From Climacium dendroides (taxonomy: Eukaryota > Streptophyta > Bryopsida > Hypnales > Climaciaceae), in assembly GCA_950106755.1 (NCBI GenBank), contig OX467090.1, positions 2,170,001 to 2,234,000 of the forward strand: a stretch of DNA of 64,000 nt. The letters run 5' to 3'. Numbering within the stretch: position 1 is the first letter of the stretch; each line of letters starts with the position of its first letter. The notes under the pieces were generated by a model. The model was not told the DNA's origin. It saw only the letters and a program-made list of their open reading frames with translations, and ran no database searches. The translations under genes were made by a program, and so were the position numbers. Below are positions 46,539-59,146 of this stretch, one piece after another.

Positions 46539-47706
46539 ATGACTACTTCCACTTCCTCGGTTGCTACTTCCACCACTGTTCCGGTATCCGCTACCGCTAT
46601 TGAGGCATCATGACTTCAACCACTTCTACTTCCATAGTTGGCAGCGGATGGGAGCAATTATTTACTATGGGCAAAAACGGCGAAAGTGTATGTATTTGCC
46701 GAGAATTTATCGGACTCTATATCATTTGACACAAATACTACTGTAAGTGAGTTTGTTTCTCCTGCTACTTCCTAGAAGACTTTACTGTTACTTCGTCATC
46801 ACATTGTTCCGTTATTGCAACATCATAGAAATTGATAAACTTAATGAGCTTTGGGAAAAGTTCAAATTTCGTTTTGATCATCAAAGAACAATCTTTCTTC
46901 ACAGAGCTTTGCACAATTGGACTCATTTATAAGTGTTGGATTTTCCAACATTCATAGCTTTTAACAATGAGTTATATTACATTGTCTCTCAATTGCGGTT
47001 GTGTGGTCAAACCATAACCGAGGCAGAAATGATTGAGAAAACCCTCTCAACATTTCCACCTGTTTCTGCTGTGCTTGTCCAGCAGTATAGAAACATGAAA
47101 TTTGAGACTCACTTAGATCTCATGTCTCTATTACTACTTGCTGAAAAACAAAACAAGATCATTTTGCGCAATGCAGAGGCTCGTCCTATTGGAACTTCGC
47201 ATCCAGAGTCCCATGCTGTTAAGGTTTCCTATGTAACCCCTAAAACACAAAAACATCGCTTTAAAAATCATCATAGGCAATCGGATAGTTATAACCGTGA
47301 CAACCAGCATGCTCAAAAGAAGAACACGCCTTCTTCTACTAACAATTATGATAAGCGTCCATTACAGACGCGTTCTTGCCACAAATGTGGTAGAGTGGGA
47401 CATTTGACAAATGTTTGTTGGACTTCAGACTATTTTGTGAAAATGTTCCAAGAAAATAAGAAACTTCGAGCTCGAGGTCGTGAGGCTCATACTATGGATG
47501 CGTCCATGGATCCATATAGAGCTGACGATCCAGAATCACATGTTGTTGAAGACACCTCCACTAGTGAGTCTTGTGATCCGCTTCTTGACTCTATAACTAC
47601 TCATACAATCCTATGGGATAAACAATTTTTTGATGTTAATAATCTTTCATCTTGGCAAACTAAAAATTTAATGACTATGGCTGGATCGAATGTGTTTTGT
47701 TTCTAG
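46539..47706 (+). pseudogene. Copia gag with CCHC zinc knuckle, frameshifted
   Basis: ATG 46539 opens MTTSTSSVATSTT, then frame changes give NYLLWAKTAKVYVFAENL (about 46640-46700) and FRFDHQRTIFLHRALHNWTH (46870-46930). The long frame 46933-47706 carries the capsid region (FIAFNNELYYIVSQLRLCGQ) and the zinc knuckle CHKCGRVGHLTNVC (CX2CX4HX4C) that binds element RNA. A TAA at 46930-46932 and at least two frameshifts break it. Confidence 0.85.
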
Positions 47707-48174
47707 GAGGGTTCAGCAAAGGTGATTTTGCCTGACGGCGCCACTATTATATGCATGCGTACTATGTATTCTCCCTCTACGCCTCAGAGCTTGATTAGCT
47801 ATCGAGATGTGCGCACCAACGGTTTTCACCTCTCAATTAAAACTATATATAGGTGAGAGGCTCTGGTTTTGTACAGAACATAAAATTGTGAACACAACCT
47901 TTGTTACGGCAAATGGTTTGTATTGGATCCAATCTGGCCACATATTGTTTCTAGTTTTGTTGTATCTTCTAAAGATAATAAAACTTCCATTTGGCATGGA
48001 AGATTGGGCCATCTAGGCTCAACTTTGTTTCGCAAGATTATTCCTTGTGTTGTTGGCCATAACTTACAACTAGCAGATGTTAATTCTATGACATTATGTC
48101 ATGCATGTGTACAAGGCAAGTTCATTGCTAGTGTCGTAGACCAAAATGAGAGGATGAAGTTGGTTATATAGAAT
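47707..48174 (+). pseudogene. Copia protease remnant and integrase zinc-binding region
   Basis: After the TAG at 47704, coding resumes with VILPDGATIICM and, in another frame, the GAG-pre-integrase pattern WHGRLGHLGSTLFRKI...CHACVQGKFIA (about 47995-48125), the HHCC zinc region before the integrase core. The frame ends at the insertion near 48175. Confidence 0.8.
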
Positions 48175-49905
48175 TTAGAAGTAAAGAATTGGTATTGGTA
48201 AAATTTTTTGATTTACAAAATGGTAAACTAATCATATTACCAATATTAACTCTACTTCACTATTGGATTAGTAGTAGATAGATAATTTGGTTAAGAAAGA
48301 TATTGTAAGTTTCCTGTTTTCCTAAAGATCCGGAACCGGATCCACATCCAAGGAACTAAACAGGGATCGGAAAAATATACCGGGGCCGGAAGCAAACGCA
48401 TCCACACGCTATCGGAAGATTATCGGGACGGGAAGAGGAAATCTCGGATCCAACGGTAATCCCATACATCACGGAGGACCGTTCAACGGCTAGATTCCTC
48501 CGCGATGATTGCGGAAACGGCTACTTTCCCAACGGCTGCGATTGCTAGGAAATAGGTAGGAAAGTAGTTAGGAAGTTTCTGGGAAGCGATCCTAGCATGG
48601 TCAGCCGAAAACCCAAGTTTTTGGTAGGTAGGAAGTAGCTTGGGAGGTGCTTTTCAGGTGCATGCACTTGGATTGCACTTTCCGGATTTTTAGGATCTGA
48701 GATCCACATTTTGCGGATCGGATGGGGTTGGTAGGAAAGTCAACTTAGAAGGATAAGGAATGACACCTGTCATTCTCCTGTCCTTTGGTTTTATTCCTAA
48801 GGACCTTTAGGGTTCCTTGGGGTTGTGTATTTAGGGGGCTGAAGTTTGCTTGAAGCCCCGAGCGGATGTGTTTTCATATTTGTGTTCTTTTCAACACTTT
48901 GCAAATTGATTTCAGATTTCCACTTCATAAGTGCTGGCCTAAAAAGGCTAAGTTCTGTGTTGGTATGCCGTGCAATGCTAGAACCATTGTTTAGTGCGGG
49001 TAGCTGGTTTGTAGGTGTGGAGGAAGACAAGTAGCCCCCGGATTATGTCTAGGATCTGATTTTGAGAGCATTGAGGTTTGGTTAAGGAAAACTTTGTGTA
49101 CTGAGAGGGAGTTCTGGTTGCTGAAGTTCCTTGGGTGTCTTCTGAGTAGGATAGCCATTCTTAGGTTGGGTGAATTCTTCAAGAGGGAGAACAAACGCCA
49201 ACTGACGTCTGATGAGGTTCTACTGAATCCGGAAGAGAGGAACAGGAAGGTAGTTAGGATCTCTCAGTTATCGGGTGCCGGATCATGCTCCTGAATTCTG
49301 TCCGGATAGGTCTGTCGTTGTAGTACTGAGAGGATAATAGGGGTTTCCTGAGTGACCTGCTAGCCTGGATCAATATCCGGATTAGTTGTGAGGAAGTAAC
49401 TATTTCCTATTCTGGTGTTTGTTGTTGTTATTTAAAGTGGATCTTCATTTCACTCTAAACACGTTTGAAGGGTAGGGTTTACGTTCCCTTCCTAAAACCA
49501 AAGAGCGGAACCCTCTTGGTAGAGGTTAAACTGAGAATTTGTGAGTTACTATAACCGGATAGAAATCCTCTTTCCGGTTCCGCATCCGTCTAAATTGATC
49601 CGGATTGAGAGAAGTACAGGATTATGACAATCCTCCTTGTTCGATTACTAGTGGAAGATTTGGAGTGGATGTAAGGGAATTGGATTATGGAGAAGAGAGG
49701 GTATTGAGAGAGTTTTATGTTGCGAATATTTAGATCCGGTTTTGCTTGGGTTTGGTGTTTTCCGAATCCTGTTCCGGATATCTGGAGGAAACTAACGTTG
49801 AAATCCTGTGGGAACGATACACGAGTCATCTAAGGTGTTTTACATCAATTTAACACCTAAGGGTAGGATTTGTGCTTCCTTGTGCTATGACAGCTAGGCC
49901 ATTTT
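48175..49905. mobile_element. Insertion splitting the copia pol gene, probable LTR-type fragment
   Basis: The copia reading frame stops matching near 48165 (after NERMKL) and resumes near 49906 (KLPHELPPML), so about 1.7 kb has been inserted. The insert is richer in CCGG and GGATCC strings than its host and has no coding frame. TTTACATCAATTTAACACC near 49845-49863 resembles an LTR end followed by a degenerate primer-binding site. No second copy or exact duplication was identified. Confidence 0.5.
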
Positions 49906-51614
49906 CATGGAAACTTCCCCATGAATTGCCACCAATGCTATTTAGACTACAAGGTGATATTTGTGGCCCAATATCTCCTATGTTTGGACCATTCCAATAT
50001 TTTTTGGTTTTGGTAGATGCATTGGGCAGACAATCGCATGTATCTTTATTATCATTTAGAAATTTGGCTTTTGCCAATTTACTTTCTATATTGATTCGTT
50101 TGAAAGTTCATTTCTCTGATTATCCAATCAAAACATTACGAATGGATAATACTCAAGAGTTTCGGTTAAAATCTTTTGAAGATTATTGTATTGCTACGGG
50201 GATCAAATTAACTTATTCCGTTCCATATGAGCATGCTCAAAATGGTTTAGCTGAATCTTTTATCAAACAGATTTAACTCATCACGAGGTCATTGCTTCTT
50301 CATGCAAATTTACCTTCATCTATGTGGGGCCACGCCGTTCTACACGCTGCAACTTTAATTTGCCTTCGTCCTTCAAGTGTGAACATTGCTTCTTCACAAG
50401 AACTTCTTTCAGGACACGTTTCCAATGTCTCTCACTTGTGAGTCTTTGGTTGTCGTGTATGGGTTCCAATTCCGGAACCGCAACGACATACTATTGACTC
50501 TCATCGGCAAGAAGGTAATTATGTTGGCTTTGATTCCCCAAGTATTATTCGTTATATTACTCCATCAGCTGGTACATTACTTCGTGCTCGTTTTGCTAAT
50601 TGTCGATTTGAAAAAGACGTATTTCCATCTTTAAAAGGAGGAGCATCTACTCTAGAGACTTCTATTGACCTTACGTTTCAAGTACCTCAGATGTTTACAT
50701 CCAATCCTAACCCAAGGACGTCTATAGTTGAAATTGAAGTTTCTAAAATTTTGTATTTGCAATAGATTGCCAATTAAACACCTGATGGCTTTCATGATGC
50801 ACTATGAATTAGTAGAAATCCGTTGAATGAAGCTCATAATCTTCCTACTCGAGTTTCTATGCCAGACACTACAATAGCACCAACTCTTCAATTGACAGGC
50901 AAACAAACCCGTGGACCAAACAAGCAGCCGCGCAAACGAAAAGCAATCACAAATGCTATTAATCCTTCTCTACCTATAGCATCCATTGCCAATTGTATCA
51001 AGTCACTTACAAATGACTGTCCATCTACTTCTCAAGGCAATATTCTTGTTCACGAACAAAAAAAGTCCAAGTTGAATACAGAATTATCTGTAATATATTG
51101 CGGTACAGGAGATGTATGGGACAAGGTAAAAACAGACATCAATGATTCCTTCATTTGTATAATTGCGAAGAATTTTTCTTGTGAGAAAGATGATCTTGAG
51201 CCACGTACAATTGAAGAAGCGATGCGTTGCTTAGATTGGCCAAAGTGAAAAGTTGTTATTGAGGAGAAGTATGCTTTTTTGAACAAAAAACAAGTATTTG
51301 GACCTATTGTGGACAATCTCACTACTCGACCTCTTGGATACAACTTAGTATTTGTATGCAAACGCAACGACAAAGGTCACATTATTTGTTACAAAGTTCG
51401 TTTGGTTGCTCAAGGTTTCACACAAAAATTTGGTATTGATTACGATATCACTTATTCTCTAGTTATGGATTCCATTACTTTCCGATACCTTCTTGGAATG
51501 GTAGTTCATACCTATTTTGAGATGAGTCTTATGGATGTGGTGACAGCCTACCTTTATGGCTCACTTCATGTGAATATTTACATGAAATTTCCTATTGGTC
51601 TTGAAACCATATAG
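49906..51614 (+). pseudogene. Copia integrase core and truncated reverse transcriptase
   Basis: Integrase catalytic residues are in place: Asp in QGDICGP (codon 49956), Asp in LRMDNTQEF (codon 50145) and Glu in NGLAESF (codon 50253), giving the DD35E spacing. A TAA near 50274 and further stops follow. Reverse transcriptase begins near 51249 (NKKQVFGPIV, CYKVRLVAQGFTQKFGIDY, SLMDVVTAYLYG with the first catalytic Asp at 51534) and ends at TAG 51612-51614 before the YVDD motif. The integrase inserts the cDNA copy; with the polymerase truncated the element is dead. Confidence 0.88.
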
Positions 51615-51859
51615 ATGAAGTTGGAACCTATTCGGATTTATCCAACTAATAGTTATGTTCATTCCTAGGCAGGTAATTTTAATAGGATTACTTCTACAAC
51701 GACAACAAGACAACTAATAAGAGAATAAAACATCCAATAAGGTCATACTTCCAACTAGAATTAATTTGATTACCTCACTAATACATGATTAATTGTTTTA
51801 TTTTTTTATTTTTTTATTATATTCTTTTTACTTTCCACTCTTATAACCACCAAGGTTAA

Positions 51860-54800
51860 GTATCACCCAATTAGACTTGATCTTTATTCTTTAAATTGGA
51901 CTCCTTAATCTTTCACCAAATCGGAATTGTTTGGTACAAGTTCAGCATTGATCTTCCAACTCAGCTTGTCTCAACTCCCTGCCTTGCTCCAATTAGAACA
52001 TATCACTTTCCAGTGAGTCTTTGTCTCCAGCTTGGGGTGCAACCAATTCTTCCAACTTGGATTCTTTTAACACCTTCTCACACGCTCTCTTACCAATATA
52101 TGACTTTTATATTGGTAGAACTTATAGCCTCCTTTCACCAACTTGGAATTTTTAATTTTGCTATCAATCTTCTCTATCATGTCATGCTGATTTCCTAATT
52201 GTAATTACTAAACTATCTCATATTCCCTTTGGAAAATCGCTCTGATTGGGTAATCCAAACATTGCTTTCAGTAATCAACACCAAATCGGAATTAAACTCC
52301 CACAGCACTCAGAATGCTAAACTTCCAATTTGGTACACTTATGAATACAAACAACTTCGATTAAATATTCCCAATTGGACCTCATCCATTATGTTAAAAA
52401 CATTCACCAACTTCCAATTTGGACTGAAGACAATCAAGACAATACATAACCAGATCCTAACTTGGAATTAAATTAACACTCTTAAATAGAACATACACAC
52501 AAGACACCAATTTGGCTAGAAAATTTCCTTTTTATTTATCCGCCTTGGTGACAAATCACCGTTTACAGATTTTTATATTTTCATAACATACCCAATTAGC
52601 TCACAGATTCACTCCGACTTGGATATTATCTTCTCTCTCTAAGAGAAATTTCTACACTCTTCCTTCTTCAACATTTGGCATTTAACCAATTTGGAATCTA
52701 AAATTCCAACTTTACTTCATCTTCCCAAATTTGACTTATAAACCTACTGCACCAACTCGTGTCACTATACGAACTCTTCAGCTTTCAATTTGGATATACT
52801 TCCCATCACTACCAATCACTATACTTCTCCAAATAGGAAATTAAGTTCTTTTACAGCTACTTCACCATCCTACATAACATCTCCAACTAGGGCACACTTC
52901 CCAATCTGCTCATTTCCACGATCTGCACATACTTTCCAACTTGGAACGAAAAAAAATTATCAAGCACCCATGTTGACACTCTCAGCACACTGACTAGGTA
53001 CCATCCTCCTTCTTCCATAGTTAATCACCCGACTAGAACACACTTCCCAATCAAACATCAATCCGACTTGGAACAAATGCATAATCAGACAGACCATAAA
53101 AGCACTCAGACACAACCATCACCACGCAATCAAACATCAATCCAACTTGGATCTCAAATACAAACAAATAAAACACAACACAACTGGCTGGGACTCGCAC
53201 TAGCACAATCTCTTCAAGTGGATGCCTTCTAATTTGAAAATCTTCACTTTAAACTCCAAGCCAGGCGGTTCCCCAACCAACTTAGACACCACCTCAAAAC
53301 TCACAAACTGCCAAATAGAAACCTCAAACAACAACCGCACAACACCCACAAACATAACTCCCAAATTGGCAATCTCTCCCTACACAACCAACTCGGAACA
53401 TAAACAACCCTAACTGCGCTCTACAGACCGAATTGGAATACAATCGGCACACACAAAGCAACTCCGACTTGGAAATTAACCCAGACCATTCCACTTGGAA
53501 TAAACCAGTCTACAATTCCAATTCGGATCTTGAATTTATAACTGGAGCACCACACACCCCAGCAGCATCCACCACTGCTTCCGATTTGGAGATAAACTTC
53601 AAAAATTGGCCCTCCAAATAGATTAATATACACTCAAAATTACCAATTTGGAACGTCATTTACACAAAATATAACCAAAATCATGCAAAAACACACAAAA
53701 ATAATACCAAAAATAACAAATAAAAATCCAAATAGGTCATTTACATAGCCCCACACGAACTTGTTTGCGTCCCCGCAAACTATATTTTGGGCTTCCTATT
53801 TGCTAATCAGGCTTTGGGAACCGACTTGAGATCAGGATTCTTTTGTTCTTCCTCCAATTTTACTGCCAACTTGGAATGCCGGCAAGGTCCAATGTTGGCG
53901 CTCGTAGAAAGCCTTCACTGGTCTAGCACGCGTCCCCAATTCCTCACAGGCATCCAAAATCATCATTTGATGCGCACTTGGTAAAAATTGCGTGATACAC
54001 ATCAATTCCAAAGCTCGTAGTCATCTTGCACCATGGTAATGCAACTTGGAAAAGATCTCCATGTCCGTGCTAAGCCGCACTCCAATTCGGTAATCCACCA
54101 CAAATTGATAGTCGTGGCACAAATAGGCTAGAATTCCTGCAAACACACTCACTCTGAAACACACAGGATCCCGATGCATGCGATGCTCCAATGAAAATTT
54201 GGTGTAAGCCTGCACACAACTTTCTAGGTCCTTATATGAACCAGGAATTTTCGGCCAATTATACCACCGTGAATCCAATTTGGCGCGACTGGACCACAAG
54301 TACCTCCTCGGGCAAAGACAAAACCACGGATTTGCAGCCACCAAATTGGGAGGTATAGGAGAACGTGAAACCCGCTCCGTGTGATCCATAAGATCCATAG
54401 CGACAATCGGGGGTCTTCTTATTCCTTCATTATTCTGGCCAATCTAGAGCAAGGCCTTCCAACTTGGAAATGGTATATCTTCAATTTCTTCAAATAACTG
54501 GTCGTAGTTTCCCAAATAGCAATCATCTCCGGCTGATCCAACTGAGGGCAGTGGAATTGACCATGGCACCCATTTGGACAACAATCCTGACGGTACAATT
54601 GATTTATCACCAATTTGGGGTCAAGGAAATGTTAACTCAACAATAAAATCCAAATTTGGAATCACTGAGAGTCCACCAACTTTCCTCTTAATCTCCAACC
54701 TCGCCTTGGTCTTCTCAAATTTGTGCACGTACACTGCAGGATGCACATCCATCAATTGGCTCCGAGTTGCCCAATTTTGGACGTTCTACACCATCTCTGT

Positions 54801-57135
54801 GAACCAACTTGATTTGCTAAAACTCCTCTCCAAATCGGTTATGGTTCGTATCCACTCTGCTGACATAATCGGACCCTTCATTTTAACACTCCTAATTGCC
54901 GCCTGGATAGCTGTAGCCACTCCTTCTGACAAATGTGCACCCGAACTTGAGCGCCTCTGACCTACATAGGATGCGGCCACCTGCCTCCTCTTGGCCAAAA
55001 GGTCTTCCAACTCTGAATAAAACAACAGACAACGAGCTCCATAGTCTCCAACTAGGGTAAAGGCTGCCAAATTGTCTTCTAATACTACATCACCTCGGCC
55101 AACAATCTCCGTGAAGAGATTTTCGCACTTCAATTGGACTGCCCTTGCCCAAATTGTTTTGAATCTCGATTTGGAGAGATACTCCTTCAATCCCAGGCCT
55201 GTGTATACGAAAAACACCTCCCGCTCAAAGGCATAAGCAAACTCAATGTTGTCTATCGAAGGAATCCACTCGAATAGCACTTCTAAATTTCAATATGAAG
55301 AACTCGTTGACGCTTCCTTGGCACCAACGCCATTTCCTCCTTGCCTTTCACTCGACTTGTTGAAGCCTTACATTGTTTCTCCACCCTGGCCAACTCCTTT
55401 TCAAAGCCCAGCAAGCCTTCCTCTTGATCTGACTCATCTTCGGGTGTGTAAACACGCTCCAATTTGGTCTGAAGCTCAATGACCTGTTGCTCCAACGTTG
55501 CCACCTTACTCTCCACAATGCGTCGCAAGTTGGACTCCAGTTGAACCTTCTTCTAAATTTTATCAAACCTTTTTTGCAACTGTGCCAACTTGTCTCACAT
55601 GTCTTGATATTCAACTGCCATTTGGATTTCATAGGCCACTCGTTCCTCCTTCACCATTTCCAAGTCGTCCTTCACCCTCTGACATTCATTTGCCAATTTG
55701 GTGTTCGCTATCCGTAAGCCAGCGACTTGAGATGGATCAAAATCCTCCAACTCGAACAGAGTTTGCGCCAACCGTGCCTTCATCTGTGAGACTGAATGGG
55801 CTGGGGCTTCCAAATTGGTCAACTTCCCTATACTCGTTGAAACACCCGGATCCTTCTTGGGCTCTCGATGCAAGTCGGATAATGCTGCACACGTAATCTC
55901 AACCAATTCGGAAATAAGCTACGTTCCCCGTAAACTACCCCTCTGGCTTCTTCTTGAATTCAGCAACAAAAGCATGAAGTCTTCGGGAGACAAACAACAC
56001 CCAATTCAGTACAACTCCCTACTGAACTGCCGCCACCACTAGAAGATTCTTCTGTGATATGCTCAGCGCTATGGGCTCCAACAGCAGAGATTGTACCACT
56101 AATTTGATCCAAGGATGCCAACTCGGTTTAATCCACTACAACTCGCATTCCACGTTGGCTCTCTGCTCCTCCGTGACACCCTCCATGAAACATTCGTCCA
56201 CCGAGTAGGCAGCTAAATCTTGGATGGTTTTCACTGTGACTCTCGACTTTGGTAGTTGAAATACCTGCGTGATCCTCTGAGGATGCAGCTCCACCAATTT
56301 GCTACGAATATAGCTCTTCCTCTCCGCCACCGAATAGGCCATTACAAAAATCTCGAGTCGATTGGGATCAAGTTGTGTCCACTGCCTTTGTCCATCCACA
56401 AACATCCATAACCCAACATCTTAGAGCTTCAGCTGCTGCGCCTGTTCCCACTTGGTATCCTCCAATTCGGTTGCAACTTCAAAGAGGAAGTCCGTCTGAG
56501 GTACCTCGATTGGAACGTCCTCTGTTTCACCCAATTTGGGTTTCTTGTCTATATGCTCCCTCGGACACACCAATTCGGTTTCTTCCTCTGTTGGGGCTTT
56601 TCCTTTGCCCATTTGATCTTCCATACCACCTGCAAACCACAACATTGCTTTCTCTCTGCACAATGCTCCGATTTGGTAAAGAATAACCTCACTTTTCACT
56701 CGGAAGTTGGCTCCCACTTGGCACACTAATAGCACTTCCATACATTTATGAGTTCCCAACCAATCAACCAAAAAATTTCTCTCCAAATTGGAACAACACT
56801 CTCAATTTGCGTTCAGTGAGAAAGAAAATGCTTTCCTGACCCTAATTAGTCACGACTTCCGCCGTTCCTCCAAATTGCTCTACCAATTTGCGACCAAGCC
56901 AAACAAACACAACAAAACTAAAATTCCTTCTTCGCGAAACAACTTCTCAAGACTCACATTCTCAATGCCAATCACACAAGAATTCCCAGTTGGTTGTTGC
57001 GCCCCTCCTGGCTGCACTTCGCTCCTCTTTCCGTCTTCGCAATTTGGCGGCCTGGAAATGATTCCTATTTGAAATGACACCCCTTGCTCCTGAGGGGTAC
57101 TTGTCTTTCCGAATTGGGTTGTCACCTCCGATTTG
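51860..57135. repeat. 5.3-kb field of the 9-bp motif CC(A/G)A(N)T(N)GG
   Basis: CCAATTTGG, CCAACTTGG, CCGACTTGG, CCAAATCGG, CCAATTCGG, CCAAATAGG and similar strings, usually followed by A, occur every 30-60 bp. More than twenty lie in 51.86-53.15 kb alone. The motif is close to palindromic. In the coding-like part (54.0-57.1 kb) it appears in different codon phases (compare CQVGAN and DTKWEQ), so it is not a repeated peptide. It is nearly absent from the adjacent copia and gypsy pol genes. I know of no element with this property. Confidence 0.7.
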
Positions 57136-57143
57136 GCCATCAT
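54021..57143 (-). pseudogene. Decayed extra reading frames downstream of gypsy integrase
   Basis: Successive minus-strand frames look like pieces of one long protein or two proteins: 57143-56880 (MMAKSEVTTQFGK), 56786-56421 (DWLGTHKCMEVLLVCQVGA; acidic KKPKLGETEDVPIEV), 56405-56136, 55906-55595 and 55528-55283 (coiled-coil-like, rich in Glu/Lys/Leu, VATLEQQVIELQTKLE), 55280-54786, and 54398-54021 (FAGILAYLCHDYQFVVDYRI). They follow the gypsy integrase on the same strand, the position of the additional ORF in some Tat-type gypsy elements. I do not recognise a domain. Stops and frame changes separate the pieces. Confidence 0.5.
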
Positions 57144-57291
57144 TTTTTAATTTCATTTTTTTAATAATTTACTATTATTATTATTATTATTATTTTTAAA
57201 TTTCATTTATTCTGGGTTTGTTGGTTTGTTGGTTTTTAATCTATAAAAACTACCCCCCAAATTGAAAATGCCACCCCCGGCATTTCAAAGA

Positions 57292-58903
57292 AAATACGGC
57301 TTAAGCCGATAATCATTAATCCTAATTGGAAGTAAATTGCCCTCAAAATCTTTAAGCTGCAAAGATCCATCAGGATTGACGTCAACAACTTCATAAGGCC
57401 CAAGCCAATGCATTTGTAACTTACCAGGAAATTTGAAAAAACGGCTATCGTATAGCAATACTAAACTCCCAACCTTGAATTCTTTAGGACGTAATTTAGA
57501 ATCATAATAGGATTTCCTCCTATTTTGGATGGCTAAACACTACAAGAAAACCTGTCCAAAATGACAGAAACTCGTCCTAATTGACAAAAATCAGCCCCTC
57601 CTAATCTACAGAAAATTGACAAATTTTTGTCAATTTGGACAATTTTCTGTCAATTCGGACAGTTTTTTGTCCCAATTGACAGAAACTTGTCAATTTTCTG
57701 TAGATTAGGAGGGGCTGATTTTTGTCAATTAGGACGAGTTTCTCTTGTAGTGAAAGTATTCAAATAGGCCTCACGCCGTTTCTCATCAAGAGCTTCCAAT
57801 TGAGTAAGTGTAACCCTTAAGCTTGCTTCGTCCCCCAATTTGGTCTCAATAGCAACTTTCAAACTAGGAATTTCAAACTCAATTGGGAGAATGGCCTCTT
57901 GGCCGTATACTAATTGAAATGGGGAAAACCCTGTAGTGCCTTTGTAGGCGGTCCGGTAGGCCCATAAAACACTCCAAAGCTTTTCGTCCCAATCAGTAGA
58001 TGCACCACTAATTGTTTTAGTTAGGATTTTACACAATATCCCATTTGTTTTTTTGGTTTGTCCGTTAGCACGTGGGTGGTAAGGGGCCGTTTTATGGTGT
58101 TTAATTAAGAACCTATTTGTTAATTCCTCAATCGTGGCATTTAAAAAATGAGTGCCCCGGTCACTAATTAATTCTTTTGGACACCCAAATCGGGAAATAA
58201 TATTTTCGTACAAAAATCAGGCCACCGTTTTGGCATCATCATTACCGGTAGCCATGGCCTCAGCCCATTTTGTAACATATTTTGTCGCTACTAGGATATA
58301 CTTCTTACGCCCATACTTCGTAGCCGGAGCAATGGGGCCTACGAAATCAATTCCCCATTTTTCAAATGGGGCCAACGCCATTAAAGGTATTAACGGCATT
58401 GCCGTGGAAGCTGATGGTTTACCAATCCTTTAGCAAGGATCGCATTTTTTTGCAAAAGCATGGGCATCCTTAAATAAGGACAGCCACCAATAGCCCGCTA
58501 ACAAGACTTTTTGGGTTGTGGAGATTCCGGCAAAATGGCCACCATATGAATCCGAATAGCAACCTTCTAAAATATCTTAAACTTCACTTTTATAAATACA
58601 ACGCCTAAGGATGCCATCATGCCCCAATTTGTATAAAGTTTTATCTAACAACATATAAGGGGCACTCTTTCTTATAAGGGCCACTCTTTGTTTAACATTA
58701 TAATCTTGAGGAAACATACCGATGGATAAATAATTGAGAATATCCGCGTATTCCGTATGGACAATATCCACTTCAAATAAATCTGCGTCAGGAATATCAT
58801 CCTCGACCGGTGATTCATTTGGATCTAAAGGTTCCTCTAACCTAGAAAGAAAATCGGCATTAGAGTGGTAAGTACAAATGTTGCTTTGTCCAAGAGACAA
58901 CAA
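57292..58903 (-). pseudogene. Ty3-gypsy integrase, 5'-truncated and split by a MITE
   Basis: The minus-strand order is a linker and ILRRC segment (58903-58577), the zinc region GGHFAG...KKCDPC, the core WGIDFVGP and LISDRGTHFLN, HPRANGQTKKTNGIL, AYRTAYKGTTGFSPFQLVYG and, beyond the MITE, the C-terminal domain (VGSLVLLYDSRFFKFPGKLQ, MHWLGPYEVV). The catalytic Glu expected in NGQxE is Lys here (codon 58054-58052). Stops occur where relatives have Gln (after EV near 58575, and after CDPC). The MITE at 57538-57752 interrupts the frame, which resumes in phase once the MITE and one AAA are discounted. Reverse transcriptase and RNase H are absent beyond 58903. Confidence 0.9.
57538..57752. mobile_element. 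215-bp CACTA-type foldback MITE, family A copy 2
   Basis: The ends are CACTACAAGAAAACCTGTCC and its imperfect complement. The duplication is AAA (57535-57537 and 57753-57755). Same length, ends and internal inverted GACAGAAA units as the copy at 28411-28625. It is inserted in the gypsy integrase and so is younger than that element. Confidence 0.93.
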
Positions 58904-59146
58904 GATGTAACTAAAGTGACCTTACCCTAGTATTTTCTGCTCATAAAGACTATGTACCCAAAAAATACAAACATAATGTTCTAAGGTCAATTTCTAGCCC
59001 CCTCCTTCTCGAAAAAATTAGCAGCCATTGATTTGAGTTCAAAAAAAATTCCCCACCCCTTTCAATGCCATTGATCTTTTAAAAAACTCAAATCCATGGA
59101 TGTCAAACACATAATCTTGGTTGTCCAAATATGGATACGGAATATA
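58904..59146. other. Spacer, no feature seen
   Basis: AT-rich sequence between the truncation point of the gypsy fragment and the palindrome. Confidence 0.4.

Larger units (their letters stand above)
45572..51640 (+). mobile_element. Ty1-copia retrotransposon, truncated in reverse transcriptase and split by an insertion
   Basis: Order: LTR-like promoter, CT-rich leader (45840-46530), gag (46539-47706), protease to integrase zinc region (47707-48171), a 1.7-kb insertion (about 48175-49905), integrase core (49906-50650), linker, and reverse transcriptase start (51249-51614). The YVDD catalytic part of reverse transcriptase, RNase H and the 3' LTR are missing; sequence changes to the 9-bp motif field soon after 51614. 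Stops and frameshifts occur throughout. Confidence 0.88.
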
